This document shows positions 7,472 through 16,426 of a stretch of 64,000 nt of DNA, piece after piece. The notes below the pieces were generated by a model that made no database searches, was not told where the DNA came from, and saw nothing but the letters and a program-made list of their open reading frames with translations. The position numbers and the translations under genes are program-made. This stretch comes from Treponema pectinovorum (GTDB lineage: Bacteria; Spirochaetota; Spirochaetia; Treponematales; Treponemataceae). The stretch spans positions 30,062 to 94,061 of the forward strand of contig NZ_UFQO01000006.1 of NCBI RefSeq assembly GCF_900497595.1, read 5' to 3'. The first letter of the stretch is position 1. Every line of letters begins with the position of its first letter.

Positions 7472-10045
7472 ATGTGGCATACAAAAACTCTCGAAGATTT
7501 AGCATACTTTAGAATCAGGGATTCGATTGCAGTTTTTTGTGTTGCAAGCGAATCTCAAGAACTTTTTAAACAAAAACTTCCTCTAACAGATTTGTCAAAA
7601 ATTGAAGAATTAAAGGATTTAAGCAGAGAATGGGAACTCACCCTTACAAAAAATCCTTCGCTTGCTGTAAAACCTTGGGAAAGCATTCATTCTTTTTTTA
7701 AAATCTTAAAAGTTCAAGGTGCAACCTTAGACCAAGAACAATTTTATGCGATTTTAACTTTTACGCTTTCTGCATCCTTTTTTGCTTTATCGATAAGCGA
7801 AGTTTCAAAAGAATTAAACATAAAAAATTTGCTTTGCCTTTCTCAAAAATTGCCAATTAGCGAAGCAGAGCAAGTTAGAGATGAAATCTTAAAAGTTTTG
7901 ACAAAAGACGGGAAATTAAAAGACCTTCAAATTCTAAAAGAAATCCGAAATCAAATCGCAGTTTTGCATTCAGAAATTGCTGGTGCGCTAAAAAAATACA
8001 CGAGCGATTCAAGTCTTTCCCAAGTCCTTGCAAGCTCTGTTCCTGTTTTTAGGGCGGAACGCCAGCTGCTCGCAGTAAAAGCGAATATGAAGTCAAGAAT
8101 CTCTGGAATCATTCACGAAGTAAGTTCCACTGGACAAACTATTTTTATAGAACCCAATGAAGTTGTACGAAAAAATAACGAACTCATTCAAAAAGAATTT
8201 GAACTTCAAATTGAAATCAAAAAAATTTTTACTGAATTAACCCAAAAAATTGCACCGTTTACAGATTCTCTGCGTTCCGCTTTAAAAACTATGACGATTT
8301 TAGACCAAACTTGTGCTGTTGCACTTTGGGGAATCAAAAACAACTGCACTTATGCCATTCCATGCTTACAAAATGACAAAACATCACTTCCGCCACAACT
8401 CATCGCTGCACGCCATCCGCTTTTAGGAGAAAAAGCAGTTCCCATAGATATGAAATTTCTTGAAGGCAAAAACATCCTTATTATAACAGGACCAAACACC
8501 GGTGGAAAAACCGTAAGTTTAAAAACATTTGCTTTGTTTTCGCTTTTAAATCAGACTGGTTTTCCTCTTCCTACTAAAGACGGAACAAGGCTTCCTGTGT
8601 TCAAGTCGCTTTTTGCAGATATTGGCGATGAACAATCGATTGACCAAAGCCTTTCAACCTTTTCTGCCCACATGAAAAACATTGCCGCCGCTGTAAAAAA
8701 TGCGGATTCATCTAGCCTTGTTCTTTTGGATGAACTTGGAAGCGGAACAGACCCTCAGGAAGGTGGCGCAATCGGAATGGCTGTACTGGATCAGCTTATT
8801 GAAAAAAAAGCCTTTGTCTTAGTTACGACCCACCATGGAATTTTAAAAAATTATGGATACACAAATGCAGCCTGCATAAATGCGAGCGTAGATTTTGACA
8901 ACGCAACTTTAAGCCCAACATACAGGCTTTTGATGGGAGTTCCAGGCGAAAGCCATGCCTTAGACATTGCAAAACGCGCAGGACTTCCGTCTTGTACCGT
9001 CGAAAAAGCGAAATCTTACATAAACAATGAGCAAGCAGATGTAAGCACCCTGATAAAAGGCTTAACGCAAAAATATGCCCAGATAGCAAAGACAGAAATG
9101 GAAATTTCTTCGAGAGAAAGACAGCTTACTGAGAGAGAATTGAAATTTGAACAAAAAAATCTCCAGCTCAAAGAACGAGAAATAGAATTAAAAGAGCGAG
9201 AGAAAATTGAATCCAACGATTTTGTTGCCGAAACACACAAGACGCTTGAAAATCTTGTAAGGACACTGCGCGAGGGCGAAATAAATCGAGAAAAAACCTT
9301 GAGTGTAAAACATTTTCTGTCTTCACTTTCTAAAAAATTAGAGAACGAAGAACTTGCACTCCAAAATGAAAAACAAAAATGGGAACAGAAAAAAGACGCT
9401 TTTGAAGAAAAATTAAAAGAAAATTCAATGCGAAGCGAAAACGGAATTTTAATCTCAAAAGAAAACTCAAAACATTCTTCAAGCAAAAAAACAAAAAAGA
9501 AGCTGAGCAACAAAGAAGCTTTAGCCTTTGCAAAAGTGAGCGACATAGAAAATCCTTACGCACAAAAAAATATTGAAGAAAAAATCGCTCCTCTTGTGTT
9601 CAAAGAAGGAGCAGAAGTTACTCACCGGCCTACAAAAACAAAAGGAGTTTTGGTGGAAAATGTGCGAAGGGGACTTTGGGCTGTTCAAATCGGCTCTATA
9701 AGGATGAACATAAAAGAAAAAGACCTTGAACTTCTGCCGCAGTCAAAAAATAAAGCGAGCGTTAGCATTGAACTTGCAAGCGGCACTTTTGGAAAAGCAA
9801 AACCGGAATTTGAGCTTAGACTTTTGGGATTACGCGAAGAAGAGGCGATAAAAGCACTTGAGCGGCAGCTAGACTTGTGTCAAATTCACAATTTTAAAAA
9901 TTTTTCGATAATTCACGGAAAAGGCAACGGAATTTTGCAACAGGCAGTTCAAGACTATCTAAATCAATATCCTGCTGTAAAAGATTTTCATTATGCAAGC
10001 GCAGAAGACGGTGGATTTGGAAAAACTTGGGTTGAATTAGATTAA
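7472..10045 (+). CDS. mutS2: MutS2 family ATPase with degenerate Smr domain
   Basis: An 857-residue MutS-like protein lacking the mismatch-recognition domain; MutS2 proteins act in suppression of recombination or in ribosome rescue. Core and clamp helices occupy about 1-310; the ATPase shows Walker A GPNTGGKT near residue 340 and Walker B VLLDELGSGTDP. A long coiled coil (about 520-640) leads to the C-terminal Smr domain with HGKGNGIL. The first Smr motif, normally LDLRG or LDLHG, reads LRLLG here, so the catalytic Asp and the following Arg/His are absent. Translation is likely coupled to rsgA. Confidence 0.93.
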   Translation: MWHTKTLEDLAYFRIRDSIAVFCVASESQELFKQKLPLTDLSKIEELKDLSREWELTLTKNPSLAVKPWESIHSFFKILKVQGATLDQEQFYAILTFTLSASFFALSISEVSKELNIKNLLCLSQKLPISEAEQVRDEILKVLTKDGKLKDLQILKEIRNQIAVLHSEIAGALKKYTSDSSLSQVLASSVPVFRAERQLLAVKANMKSRISGIIHEVSSTGQTIFIEPNEVVRKNNELIQKEFELQIEIKKIFTELTQKIAPFTDSLRSALKTMTILDQTCAVALWGIKNNCTYAIPCLQNDKTSLPPQLIAARHPLLGEKAVPIDMKFLEGKNILIITGPNTGGKTVSLKTFALFSLLNQTGFPLPTKDGTRLPVFKSLFADIGDEQSIDQSLSTFSAHMKNIAAAVKNADSSSLVLLDELGSGTDPQEGGAIGMAVLDQLIEKKAFVLVTTHHGILKNYGYTNAACINASVDFDNATLSPTYRLLMGVPGESHALDIAKRAGLPSCTVEKAKSYINNEQADVSTLIKGLTQKYAQIAKTEMEISSRERQLTERELKFEQKNLQLKEREIELKEREKIESNDFVAETHKTLENLVRTLREGEINREKTLSVKHFLSSLSKKLENEELALQNEKQKWEQKKDAFEEKLKENSMRSENGILISKENSKHSSSKKTKKKLSNKEALAFAKVSDIENPYAQKNIEEKIAPLVFKEGAEVTHRPTKTKGVLVENVRRGLWAVQIGSIRMNIKEKDLELLPQSKNKASVSIELASGTFGKAKPEFELRLLGLREEEAIKALERQLDLCQIHNFKNFSIIHGKGNGILQQAVQDYLNQYPAVKDFHYASAEDGGFGKTWVELD

Positions 10046-10150
10046 ATAAATTTTAAAATCAGCAATTAAAAACGATAAACGAAAATCTCGTAAAGTCAAA
10101 AATTTGCATATAAATCATTTAATAAAAAAAATCGACAAGTTTACCCTTAT

Positions 10151-10179
10151 TTGACAGGGAGTGCATTTTTATACATAAT
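10151..10179 (+). promoter_or_regulatory. sigma-70 type promoter of argR
   Basis: TTGACA (10151-10156), a 17-base spacer, CATAAT (10174-10179). It lies 34 bases before the argR start codon. Confidence 0.8.
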
Positions 10180-10191
10180 TTATGCATAAAT
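10178..10191 (+). promoter_or_regulatory. Probable ArgR operator (autoregulation)
   Basis: A perfect 14-bp palindrome, ATTTATGCATAAAT, overlaps the end of the -10 box and the expected transcription start of argR. ARG boxes of other bacteria are AT-rich imperfect palindromes of similar size carrying TGCAT/ATGCA half-sites. Binding is inferred from position and symmetry. Confidence 0.55.
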
Positions 10192-10212
10192 ATAAAAAAA
10201 AGGAATGCAAGA

Positions 10213-10683
10213 TTGAAAGAACGCACTACAAGGCTAAAATCTATAAGAAAACTCATAAAAAACAACAGGATAAAAAGTCAAGAAGAACTGCTTTCCCTTT
10301 TGAATAAGGAAGGTTTTGAAGTTACTCAGGCAACACTTTCGCGCGATTTAAAACTTTTAAAAGTCGGAAAGGTAAGCGACGGCAATTCAGGATATGTGTA
10401 CAGCCTTGCAAGCGAAGAAGAACGAAGCGAAAACGAATCTCTTTTTGTGCAGGATTTTTTGCGTGGCTATGTGAGCATAGAGTGGAACGAAAGCACTGTT
10501 GTAATAAAAACTTTTGGAGGACAAGCAAATTCTGTTGCAAACGCTTTAGATAATCTAAATATGGAAGAAATTTTAGGAACAGTCGCTGGCGATAACTGCA
10601 TTTTTGCAAGCCTTAGAAAAGGAATTTCTGGCGAACATTTTATAAAGTCTTTAAAAAAACACATCCCAAATCTCGATGACTAA
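10213..10683 (+). CDS. argR: Arginine repressor ArgR
   Basis: A 156-residue transcriptional regulator of arginine metabolism. The N-terminal winged helix includes the recognition helix TQATLSRDLKLLKVGKV (about residues 36-52); the C-terminal oligomerisation and arginine-binding domain contains GTVAGDNCIFA. In characterised ArgR/AhrC the equivalent is GDD, so the second ligand-contacting Asp is Asn here. Translation starts at TTG 10213, 8 bases after AGGA; the nearer ATG at 10205 runs into a stop after three codons. udk-like kinase gene follows 20 bases later and may share the transcript. Confidence 0.92.
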   Translation: MKERTTRLKSIRKLIKNNRIKSQEELLSLLNKEGFEVTQATLSRDLKLLKVGKVSDGNSGYVYSLASEEERSENESLFVQDFLRGYVSIEWNESTVVIKTFGGQANSVANALDNLNMEEILGTVAGDNCIFASLRKGISGEHFIKSLKKHIPNLDD

Positions 10684-10703
10684 AAATTCAGGAGCACAGT
10701 TTT

Positions 10704-12344
10704 ATGATAACACTAACTATTGAAGGCAAAAAAATTGAATGCAAATCAGGAATTTGCGGAAACGAAATCGCTTCTAATTTTAAAGAAAATCCATTTCCTC
10801 TAATGGCAATTTTTGTAAACAACGAGATAAATTCACTCACTTCAAGAATAGATGTAAACGCAGAAATAAAGCCTGTTTATCTAAACACAAAAGATGGAGC
10901 ACTGATATACAGGCGCTCGCTTTGCTTTATACTTGCAGCTGCTTCTCATGCTCTTTTTCCTGAAAAGAGGCTTTTGATTGGTCACAGCCTCGGCTCAAGT
11001 TACTACTACACCTTTGACGGCAAGAGCGTTACAGAAAAAGAAATTGCAATGCTCAAAGATAAGATGAACGGAATCATCTCTAAAAACGAAACGATAAAAA
11101 CTCAAGTTGTTTCCTATGCCGATGCCTGCCGCCTTTTTGAACGGCAAGGGCTTGTTGAAACACGCCACCAACTAGATTTTAAATGCCCGCCAAAAGTTGT
11201 AATAAATACGCTTGGAGATTTTTCGGATCTTTATCAAGGACCATTTGCGGAATTTGCAGGACAGATAAAACTTTTTAATCTTATCCCTTATGACGACGGA
11301 TTTTTGCTTCAATTTCCGGAAGAAAAACATCCCGATGTTTTGGGAGCATTTATCGACAATCCAAAAATTTTTGAAATTTACAAGCGCTACAAAGCGTGGG
11401 GAAAACAAGTTGATGTAACTTCGGCTGCAGACATAAACGAATTGATTTTAAAAGGGAAAATCAACGATTTTATCGACATAACAGAAACTTTTCAGGCACA
11501 AAACTATGCGCAGGTTGCAAAACAGATAAGCGAGCGAAAAAATGTAAAAGTCGTGCTGATAGCAGGTCCTTCTTCGTCTGGAAAAACAACTTCTGCAAAA
11601 AAACTTGCACTTCATCTTCAGGCACTCGGATACAATCCAAAAGTTATAAGTTTAGATAATTATTATGTCGGAAGGACAAAAAATCCAAAGGACGAAAACG
11701 GAAATTACGATTATGAATGTTTAGAAGCGTTGGATATTCAGCATTTAAACGAAAATCTTAACGACCTTTTTTCTGGAAAAGAAATAGATGTGCCTTCGTA
11801 CAATTTTGACATTGGCGAACGATATTACACAGGCGAAAAGATGCGGCTCGAAGACCACGATATTCTGATTATGGAAGGCATTCACGGTCTAAACGATAAA
11901 TTAACGTCAAAAGTAAAAAATGAATACAAATTTAAAATCTATCTTTCGGCTTTAACTCAGTTAAACTTAAACGATCACAACCGCCTTGCAACAAGCGACA
12001 ACCGTCTTATAAGAAGAATCGTGCGGGATTCAAATTACAGGGGAAAAAGTGCGGCAGACACGATTGGAATGTGGGAAAGCGTGCAAAAAGGAGAAAAATT
12101 ACACATCTTTCCGTTCCAAAACAATGCAGATGCAGTTTTAAACACCGCTCTCGACTACGAAATTCCAGTTTTAAAAGTATATGCGAGTCCTCTTTTGAGA
12201 GCTGTAAAACCAACACAGGCAGAATACAGCGAAGCATGCAGGCTTTTGCGATTTTTGGATAATTTTGATTTGATTCCAGAAACATATATTCCAAAACAAT
12301 CGATAATAAGAGAATTCATTGGCGGTTCAAGTTTCCGATATTAG
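10704..12344 (+). CDS. Nucleoside (uridine) kinase family protein with TGS and ThrRS-like N-terminus
   Basis: A 546-residue multidomain protein. Residues 1-60 look like a TGS domain, followed by a region related to the second additional domain of threonyl-tRNA synthetase (about 60-200). A P-loop kinase of the uridine kinase/phosphoribulokinase family fills the C-terminal half, with Walker A GPSSSGKTT near 290, the substrate-site SLDNYYVGR and MEGIHGLND. The domain combination is widespread in Firmicutes and spirochaetes and is usually annotated as nucleoside kinase; the true substrate is not established. GGAG lies 9 bases ahead of the ATG. It ends convergent with the fliJ operon, with no clear terminator in the 36-base gap. 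Confidence 0.9.
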   Translation: MITLTIEGKKIECKSGICGNEIASNFKENPFPLMAIFVNNEINSLTSRIDVNAEIKPVYLNTKDGALIYRRSLCFILAAASHALFPEKRLLIGHSLGSSYYYTFDGKSVTEKEIAMLKDKMNGIISKNETIKTQVVSYADACRLFERQGLVETRHQLDFKCPPKVVINTLGDFSDLYQGPFAEFAGQIKLFNLIPYDDGFLLQFPEEKHPDVLGAFIDNPKIFEIYKRYKAWGKQVDVTSAADINELILKGKINDFIDITETFQAQNYAQVAKQISERKNVKVVLIAGPSSSGKTTSAKKLALHLQALGYNPKVISLDNYYVGRTKNPKDENGNYDYECLEALDIQHLNENLNDLFSGKEIDVPSYNFDIGERYYTGEKMRLEDHDILIMEGIHGLNDKLTSKVKNEYKFKIYLSALTQLNLNDHNRLATSDNRLIRRIVRDSNYRGKSAADTIGMWESVQKGEKLHIFPFQNNADAVLNTALDYEIPVLKVYASPLLRAVKPTQAEYSEACRLLRFLDNFDLIPETYIPKQSIIREFIGGSSFRY

Positions 12345-12380
12345 AAAATTAAAACCGTCATTTTTAGTAGATATGAAAAT

Positions 12381-12809
12381 CTAGCTCCGCAAAATCTTTG
12401 AATTGTTTATGTCGTCGGTTTCTTTTTCTTCTTTACGTTTGTTTTCTGCTTTCCATTCTTCTTTGCGTGCTTGTTTTAGTTTTTCTAACGCTTTAACTTT
12501 CATCATCGCATCTTTCATCACTTCGCGTTTTTGCTGCGTTACAAGTTGCGCCTGTGTTTTTTCCTGCAACAATTTTTCTTTGCGCTGCTCTAATAGATTT
12601 AGATACTGATTTGCGGTAAAAAGTTCATTTAAATCAGAAATGCTATCGGCTTCTTTTACCGTAGAAACTTTTTGTCTTGCAACCATTTCGAGAGTGTTGT
12701 CGATTGACGCTTCATGACTTATCGCTTTTCCAAGTTCAACTTGAGCCTGTTCCTGTTCAAATTCGCGTAAATCAAGGATTTTTTGCATATTGAAGGAAAA
12801 TTTTTTCAA
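12381..12809 (-). CDS. fliJ: Flagellar export protein FliJ
   Basis: A 142-residue, highly charged, almost entirely helical protein (MKKFSFNMQKILDLREFEQEQ, then long heptad-like stretches) as expected for FliJ, the coiled-coil stalk that links the FliI ATPase ring to the export gate. It is the last gene of the flgB-fliJ operon and lies 12 bases after fliI. Recognition relies on its N-terminal pattern, its coiled coil and its position directly after fliI. Confidence 0.85.
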   Translation of the reverse strand: MKKFSFNMQKILDLREFEQEQAQVELGKAISHEASIDNTLEMVARQKVSTVKEADSISDLNELFTANQYLNLLEQRKEKLLQEKTQAQLVTQQKREVMKDAMMKVKALEKLKQARKEEWKAENKRKEEKETDDINNSKILRS

Positions 12810-12821
12810 TTATGAGCCTGC

Positions 12822-14345
12822 TTAAAGTTTTTCTTGAGGACTTACTCCACCCATCAGTTTTATTGCATTTGCAGTCTGCTCGAGGGAAGAATTTTCTGTA
12901 GAGTCGTCGAGTGTTTCTGTCGAAAAAGCATTGGTATTGGAAACATCGTCAATCTTTTTTTCGCGTACTATCTGCGCTGTGGTTTTCTTTCCCTGTGCAA
13001 CATCTTCTTCGTATTCGCTTTCTGGGATTGGAATTTCTGCAACTGCACTTAAAATCTGCAAAGTATTTTCTATAGTGCAGTGGTCAGTTTTTTGCTGAGT
13101 CAAAAGTGCTTCGATTGCAGAATGTTTATCTATCGCTTCGTCAATTTCAGGATTATTTCCCTTCACATAAACACCAGCATTTATCATATCTCTGTTTTCT
13201 TCGTATATAGAAATTAAACGACTTACTTTGTTTACGGCTTTTTGAGTTTCGACTCCTGTAACATCGTCCCAAAGGCGACTTATTGATGAAGTTACATCGA
13301 TTGCAGGAAAATGCCTTTCTTTAAATAGGCGACGGCTTAAAACTATATGGCCATCCAAAGTTCCACGAACTTTATCGCTTACTGGCTCGTTTAAATCATC
13401 GCCATCAACCAGAACTGTATAAAATGCCGTTATTGAACCTTTCTCGTTGGTTCCGCTGCGCTCCAGAAGTTTTGGAAGCATATCCCAAACGCTTGCAGGA
13501 TAGCCGCTTTGGGTTGGAGGCTCGCCGTTGGCAGTTCCAATCTCTCTTTGTGCATGGCAAAAACGAGTAACGCTATCCATCATCAGCATTACGTCTTTGC
13601 CCAAATCTCTAAAATATTCGGCAATCGCAGTTGCTGTATACGCTGCACGCAGACGACAGATTGAACTTTGATCACTAGTTGCCACAACGACAACAGAACG
13701 CTTCATTCCTTCTGCGCCTAAGTCGTTTTGAATAAAATCCATAACTTCTCGCCCACGCTCGCCTATAAGACCTATGACATTGATATCTGCATTCGTGTTT
13801 CGCGCTATCATAGAAAGCAAGGTGGATTTTCCAACTCCAGAGCCTGCAAAAATTCCGATTCGCTGTCCTTTTCCGCAGGTTAAAAGTGAATCTATCGCTC
13901 TAACTCCTGTTACTATGCGCCTGTTTATTTCTTTTCTTTTGTAAGGATTAGGAGCTGGTGCAACAGCAGGATAAAATTCGTCGTTTTCTAAAGGACCTTT
14001 ATCGTCATACGGATGACCCAAGGCATCTATTACGCGCCCTAAAAGACAACTGCCAACAGGAACCCTCAATTCTTTAGCGCTTGCGACAACTTCGCTTCCA
14101 ACCATTATGCCTTTGGTTTCGCCATAGGACATTAAATTTACAGCGTTTTTTTCTTTGTCAAAACCTACAACTTCTGCAATAACATTCGTACCGTCAGAAT
14201 TTTTTATAGTGCACAGCTCTCCCACTTTTGAATACGGACCGCAACTTTCAATCATCAAGCCTTTTACGCTTGTAACAGAGCCCGTATATAAAATGGTTTC
14301 CGCATCTACAACGGTTTTAAGATATTTTGTAAAAAACTGTTCCAT
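12822..14345 (-). CDS. fliI: Flagellum-specific ATPase FliI
   Basis: The ATPase of the flagellar type III export apparatus, 507 residues from the chosen start. Walker A is FAGSGVGKSTLL, Walker B VMLMMDSVTRF, and the F1-beta-like GERGREV motif is present. A longer frame starts at GTG 14357, but ATG 14345 is preferred because GGTGGG lies at the right distance before it. A C-terminal tail of about 60 residues, rich in Glu, Ser and Thr, extends beyond the usual end (from PIPESEYEED) and looks disordered. It sits between fliH and fliJ. Confidence 0.96.
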   Translation of the reverse strand: MEQFFTKYLKTVVDAETILYTGSVTSVKGLMIESCGPYSKVGELCTIKNSDGTNVIAEVVGFDKEKNAVNLMSYGETKGIMVGSEVVASAKELRVPVGSCLLGRVIDALGHPYDDKGPLENDEFYPAVAPAPNPYKRKEINRRIVTGVRAIDSLLTCGKGQRIGIFAGSGVGKSTLLSMIARNTNADINVIGLIGERGREVMDFIQNDLGAEGMKRSVVVVATSDQSSICRLRAAYTATAIAEYFRDLGKDVMLMMDSVTRFCHAQREIGTANGEPPTQSGYPASVWDMLPKLLERSGTNEKGSITAFYTVLVDGDDLNEPVSDKVRGTLDGHIVLSRRLFKERHFPAIDVTSSISRLWDDVTGVETQKAVNKVSRLISIYEENRDMINAGVYVKGNNPEIDEAIDKHSAIEALLTQQKTDHCTIENTLQILSAVAEIPIPESEYEEDVAQGKKTTAQIVREKKIDDVSNTNAFSTETLDDSTENSSLEQTANAIKLMGGVSPQEKL

Positions 14346-14368
14346 AAAAATTCCCACCCAAAATCTTT

Positions 14369-15295
14369 TTATGAAAGAGGATCAGGCTTTTGCATGGTCT
14401 TTACAGGAGAAATTTCTAATATCTTATTTTCAAGTTCAGAAAGTTGACTAGAAATCCTTGCGTCAATTGCTCCAAAATCGGTTTCTACAATGCAACCGCC
14501 CTTATCAACAGAGCCGTCTTCCACAACCGTTATTCCTTTGATATTTTCCACTTGAGCGATAAAATCTTTTATGTGTTCTGTTGTAAGTTTTACATCTTCT
14601 ATATTTACGCGGATTGTTACATCTCCACGCCCTTTTACCTTTTTTAATGCGGAAAGAACGTTTGCCATTACAACCTGCTTTTGATTATCGGACATTATCT
14701 TTACGACTTTTCGGCTCATCAACAAAACCAATTCAACAATCTGCTGTTCAGTTTCGTTTAAAATTTCTTCGCGCCTGTTCATCACCGCTTGGAGAATTTT
14801 ATGACTCCGCTCGATTAAGCGAGAAACCTCTTCTTTTCCAGAAGCAAAGCCACTTTCTTCGCCGTTTTTATATCCGTCTTCGTAAGCATTTTTGCTGATT
14901 TCTTTTTTATCTCCTTCAGCTTTTTTAAGAATCTCACTCGCCTCGTATTGAGCATTCTTTATTATTTCGTCCGCTTTTGTTTGAGCCTCGGTTTTTATAG
15001 TTTGAGCTTCATCGGTTTGTCTTTTTACTTCTGCAAAAGCGGCTGTTTTAGCGTTTTCAATTATCGTGCTCGCTTCTTGATTTGCTTCATCGAGCATGCT
15101 CTGCTTTTCAAGTTCCCATTTTTCCTTGTAGTCATTAGCCTGTTTTTCAAGCTCTTCAATAGTTGGACCTGTGTATTGTGGAACTTCTTCAACTTCAACT
15201 TCTTCGACTGGTGGTTCAAAATTATGCACAAGCGCAAGTTTAAAATCGCCATCTTTGTTTTTTACTTCATTGGGCTGAAACAAGTTTTTATTCAT
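14369..15295 (-). CDS. fliH: Flagellar assembly protein FliH
   Basis: A 308-residue FliH, the negative regulator and stator-like partner of FliI. A long Ala/Glu/Lys-rich coiled coil (about 45-165) contains repeated A-x-x-x-I/E patterns. The C-terminal globular part (about 170-300; IVELVLLMSRKVVKIM, then VEDGSVDKGGCIVETDFG) carries the GG-x-x-E pattern typical of FliH/YscL. A PPVEEVEVEEVPQYTGP acidic stretch lies near residue 30. The gene follows fliG by 32 bases and precedes fliI. Confidence 0.92.
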   Translation of the reverse strand: MNKNLFQPNEVKNKDGDFKLALVHNFEPPVEEVEVEEVPQYTGPTIEELEKQANDYKEKWELEKQSMLDEANQEASTIIENAKTAAFAEVKRQTDEAQTIKTEAQTKADEIIKNAQYEASEILKKAEGDKKEISKNAYEDGYKNGEESGFASGKEEVSRLIERSHKILQAVMNRREEILNETEQQIVELVLLMSRKVVKIMSDNQKQVVMANVLSALKKVKGRGDVTIRVNIEDVKLTTEHIKDFIAQVENIKGITVVEDGSVDKGGCIVETDFGAIDARISSQLSELENKILEISPVKTMQKPDPLS

Positions 15296-15327
15296 ACACT
15301 AATCCCTCTACCTAAAAACAACCTTAT

Positions 15328-16422
15328 TTATACGACAAGCTCATCTTCGCCTGAACGTGCAATTACGATTTCGCCTGCATCTTCAAGGCGGCGGATTGTA
15401 GATACTATCTTCTGCTGTGCTTCTTCAACATCCTTTAAGCGGACAGGTCCCATAAATTCCATATCTTCTTTTAACATGCTTGCCGCACGCTTTGACATAT
15501 TTCTGAATATTTTGTCTTGAACTTCTGTATCGACAGATTTGAGCGCCTTTGCCAATTCCTGAGTATCGACTTCGCGAAGAACTTTTTGAATGGCACGGTC
15601 GTCGAGCATAACGATATCTTCGAATACGAACATTCTCTTCTTGATTTCTTCTGCCAAGTCAGGGTCATCTTCTTCCAAAGATTCAATGATTGATTTTTCA
15701 GAAGAACGATCAACAAGGTTCAAAATTTCTACGATAGATTCAACACCACCGGCAGCAGTGTAGTCTTCTGAAGAAAGTGTTGAAAGTTTTTTCTCCAAAA
15801 CGCGTTCAACTTCACGCAAAACATCAGGCGAAGTTCTGTCCATCGTTGCAAGACGACGCGAAACTTCCGGTTGAATTTCTGCCGGCAAATTCTGCAAGAT
15901 AACCGCTGCCTTGCTGGGCTCGAGATACGCCAAGATAAGTGCGATAGTCTGCGGATACTCAGTTTGAATAAAGTTTAAAAGGTGTGCAGGGTCAGTACGG
16001 CGGATAAAATCAAAAGGACGAACCTGCAAACTCGAAGTGAGGCGGTTTATTATGTCGATTGCTTTTTGAGAACCAAGCGATTTTTCAAGGAGTTCTCGAG
16101 CGTAATCTATACCACCAGTAGAAATAAAGTTTTGCGCATTCATCAAATCCTGGAATTCTTCCAAAACCTGATCTTTAAAATCTGCATCGACAGTTTCAAG
16201 CCTTGCAATTTCAAAAGTTAAAGTTTCAACTTCGTCTTCCCTTAAGTGCTTCATAATCTCGGAAGAAACATCGCTACCCAGCGAAACAAGAAAGATTGCC
16301 GCTTTCTGACGCCCTGTAAGATTCTTAAAATCTTTCGCTCCGCCTTTTTTAGAAGCACCTGCGGGTTTTAAATTGCCACTTTTTGCAGGCGCTTTACTTG
16401 CTGTGGATTTTTCATCTGCCAT
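15328..16422 (-). CDS. fliG: Flagellar motor switch protein FliG
   Basis: A 364-residue rotor protein that couples stator torque to the C ring. A basic, low-complexity tail of about 35 residues (rich in Ala, Lys, Gly) precedes the N domain (LTGRQKAAIFLVSLG). The middle domain motif that is EHPQ in most FliG reads EYPQT here; the C-terminal torque helix and MFVFEDI hinge are present. Treponemes typically carry two fliG genes; this one is in the fliF operon and so is likely the true C-ring protein. It follows fliF by only 4 bases. Confidence 0.95.
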   Translation of the reverse strand: MADEKSTASKAPAKSGNLKPAGASKKGGAKDFKNLTGRQKAAIFLVSLGSDVSSEIMKHLREDEVETLTFEIARLETVDADFKDQVLEEFQDLMNAQNFISTGGIDYARELLEKSLGSQKAIDIINRLTSSLQVRPFDFIRRTDPAHLLNFIQTEYPQTIALILAYLEPSKAAVILQNLPAEIQPEVSRRLATMDRTSPDVLREVERVLEKKLSTLSSEDYTAAGGVESIVEILNLVDRSSEKSIIESLEEDDPDLAEEIKKRMFVFEDIVMLDDRAIQKVLREVDTQELAKALKSVDTEVQDKIFRNMSKRAASMLKEDMEFMGPVRLKDVEEAQQKIVSTIRRLEDAGEIVIARSGEDELVV

Positions 16423-16426
16423 AACT

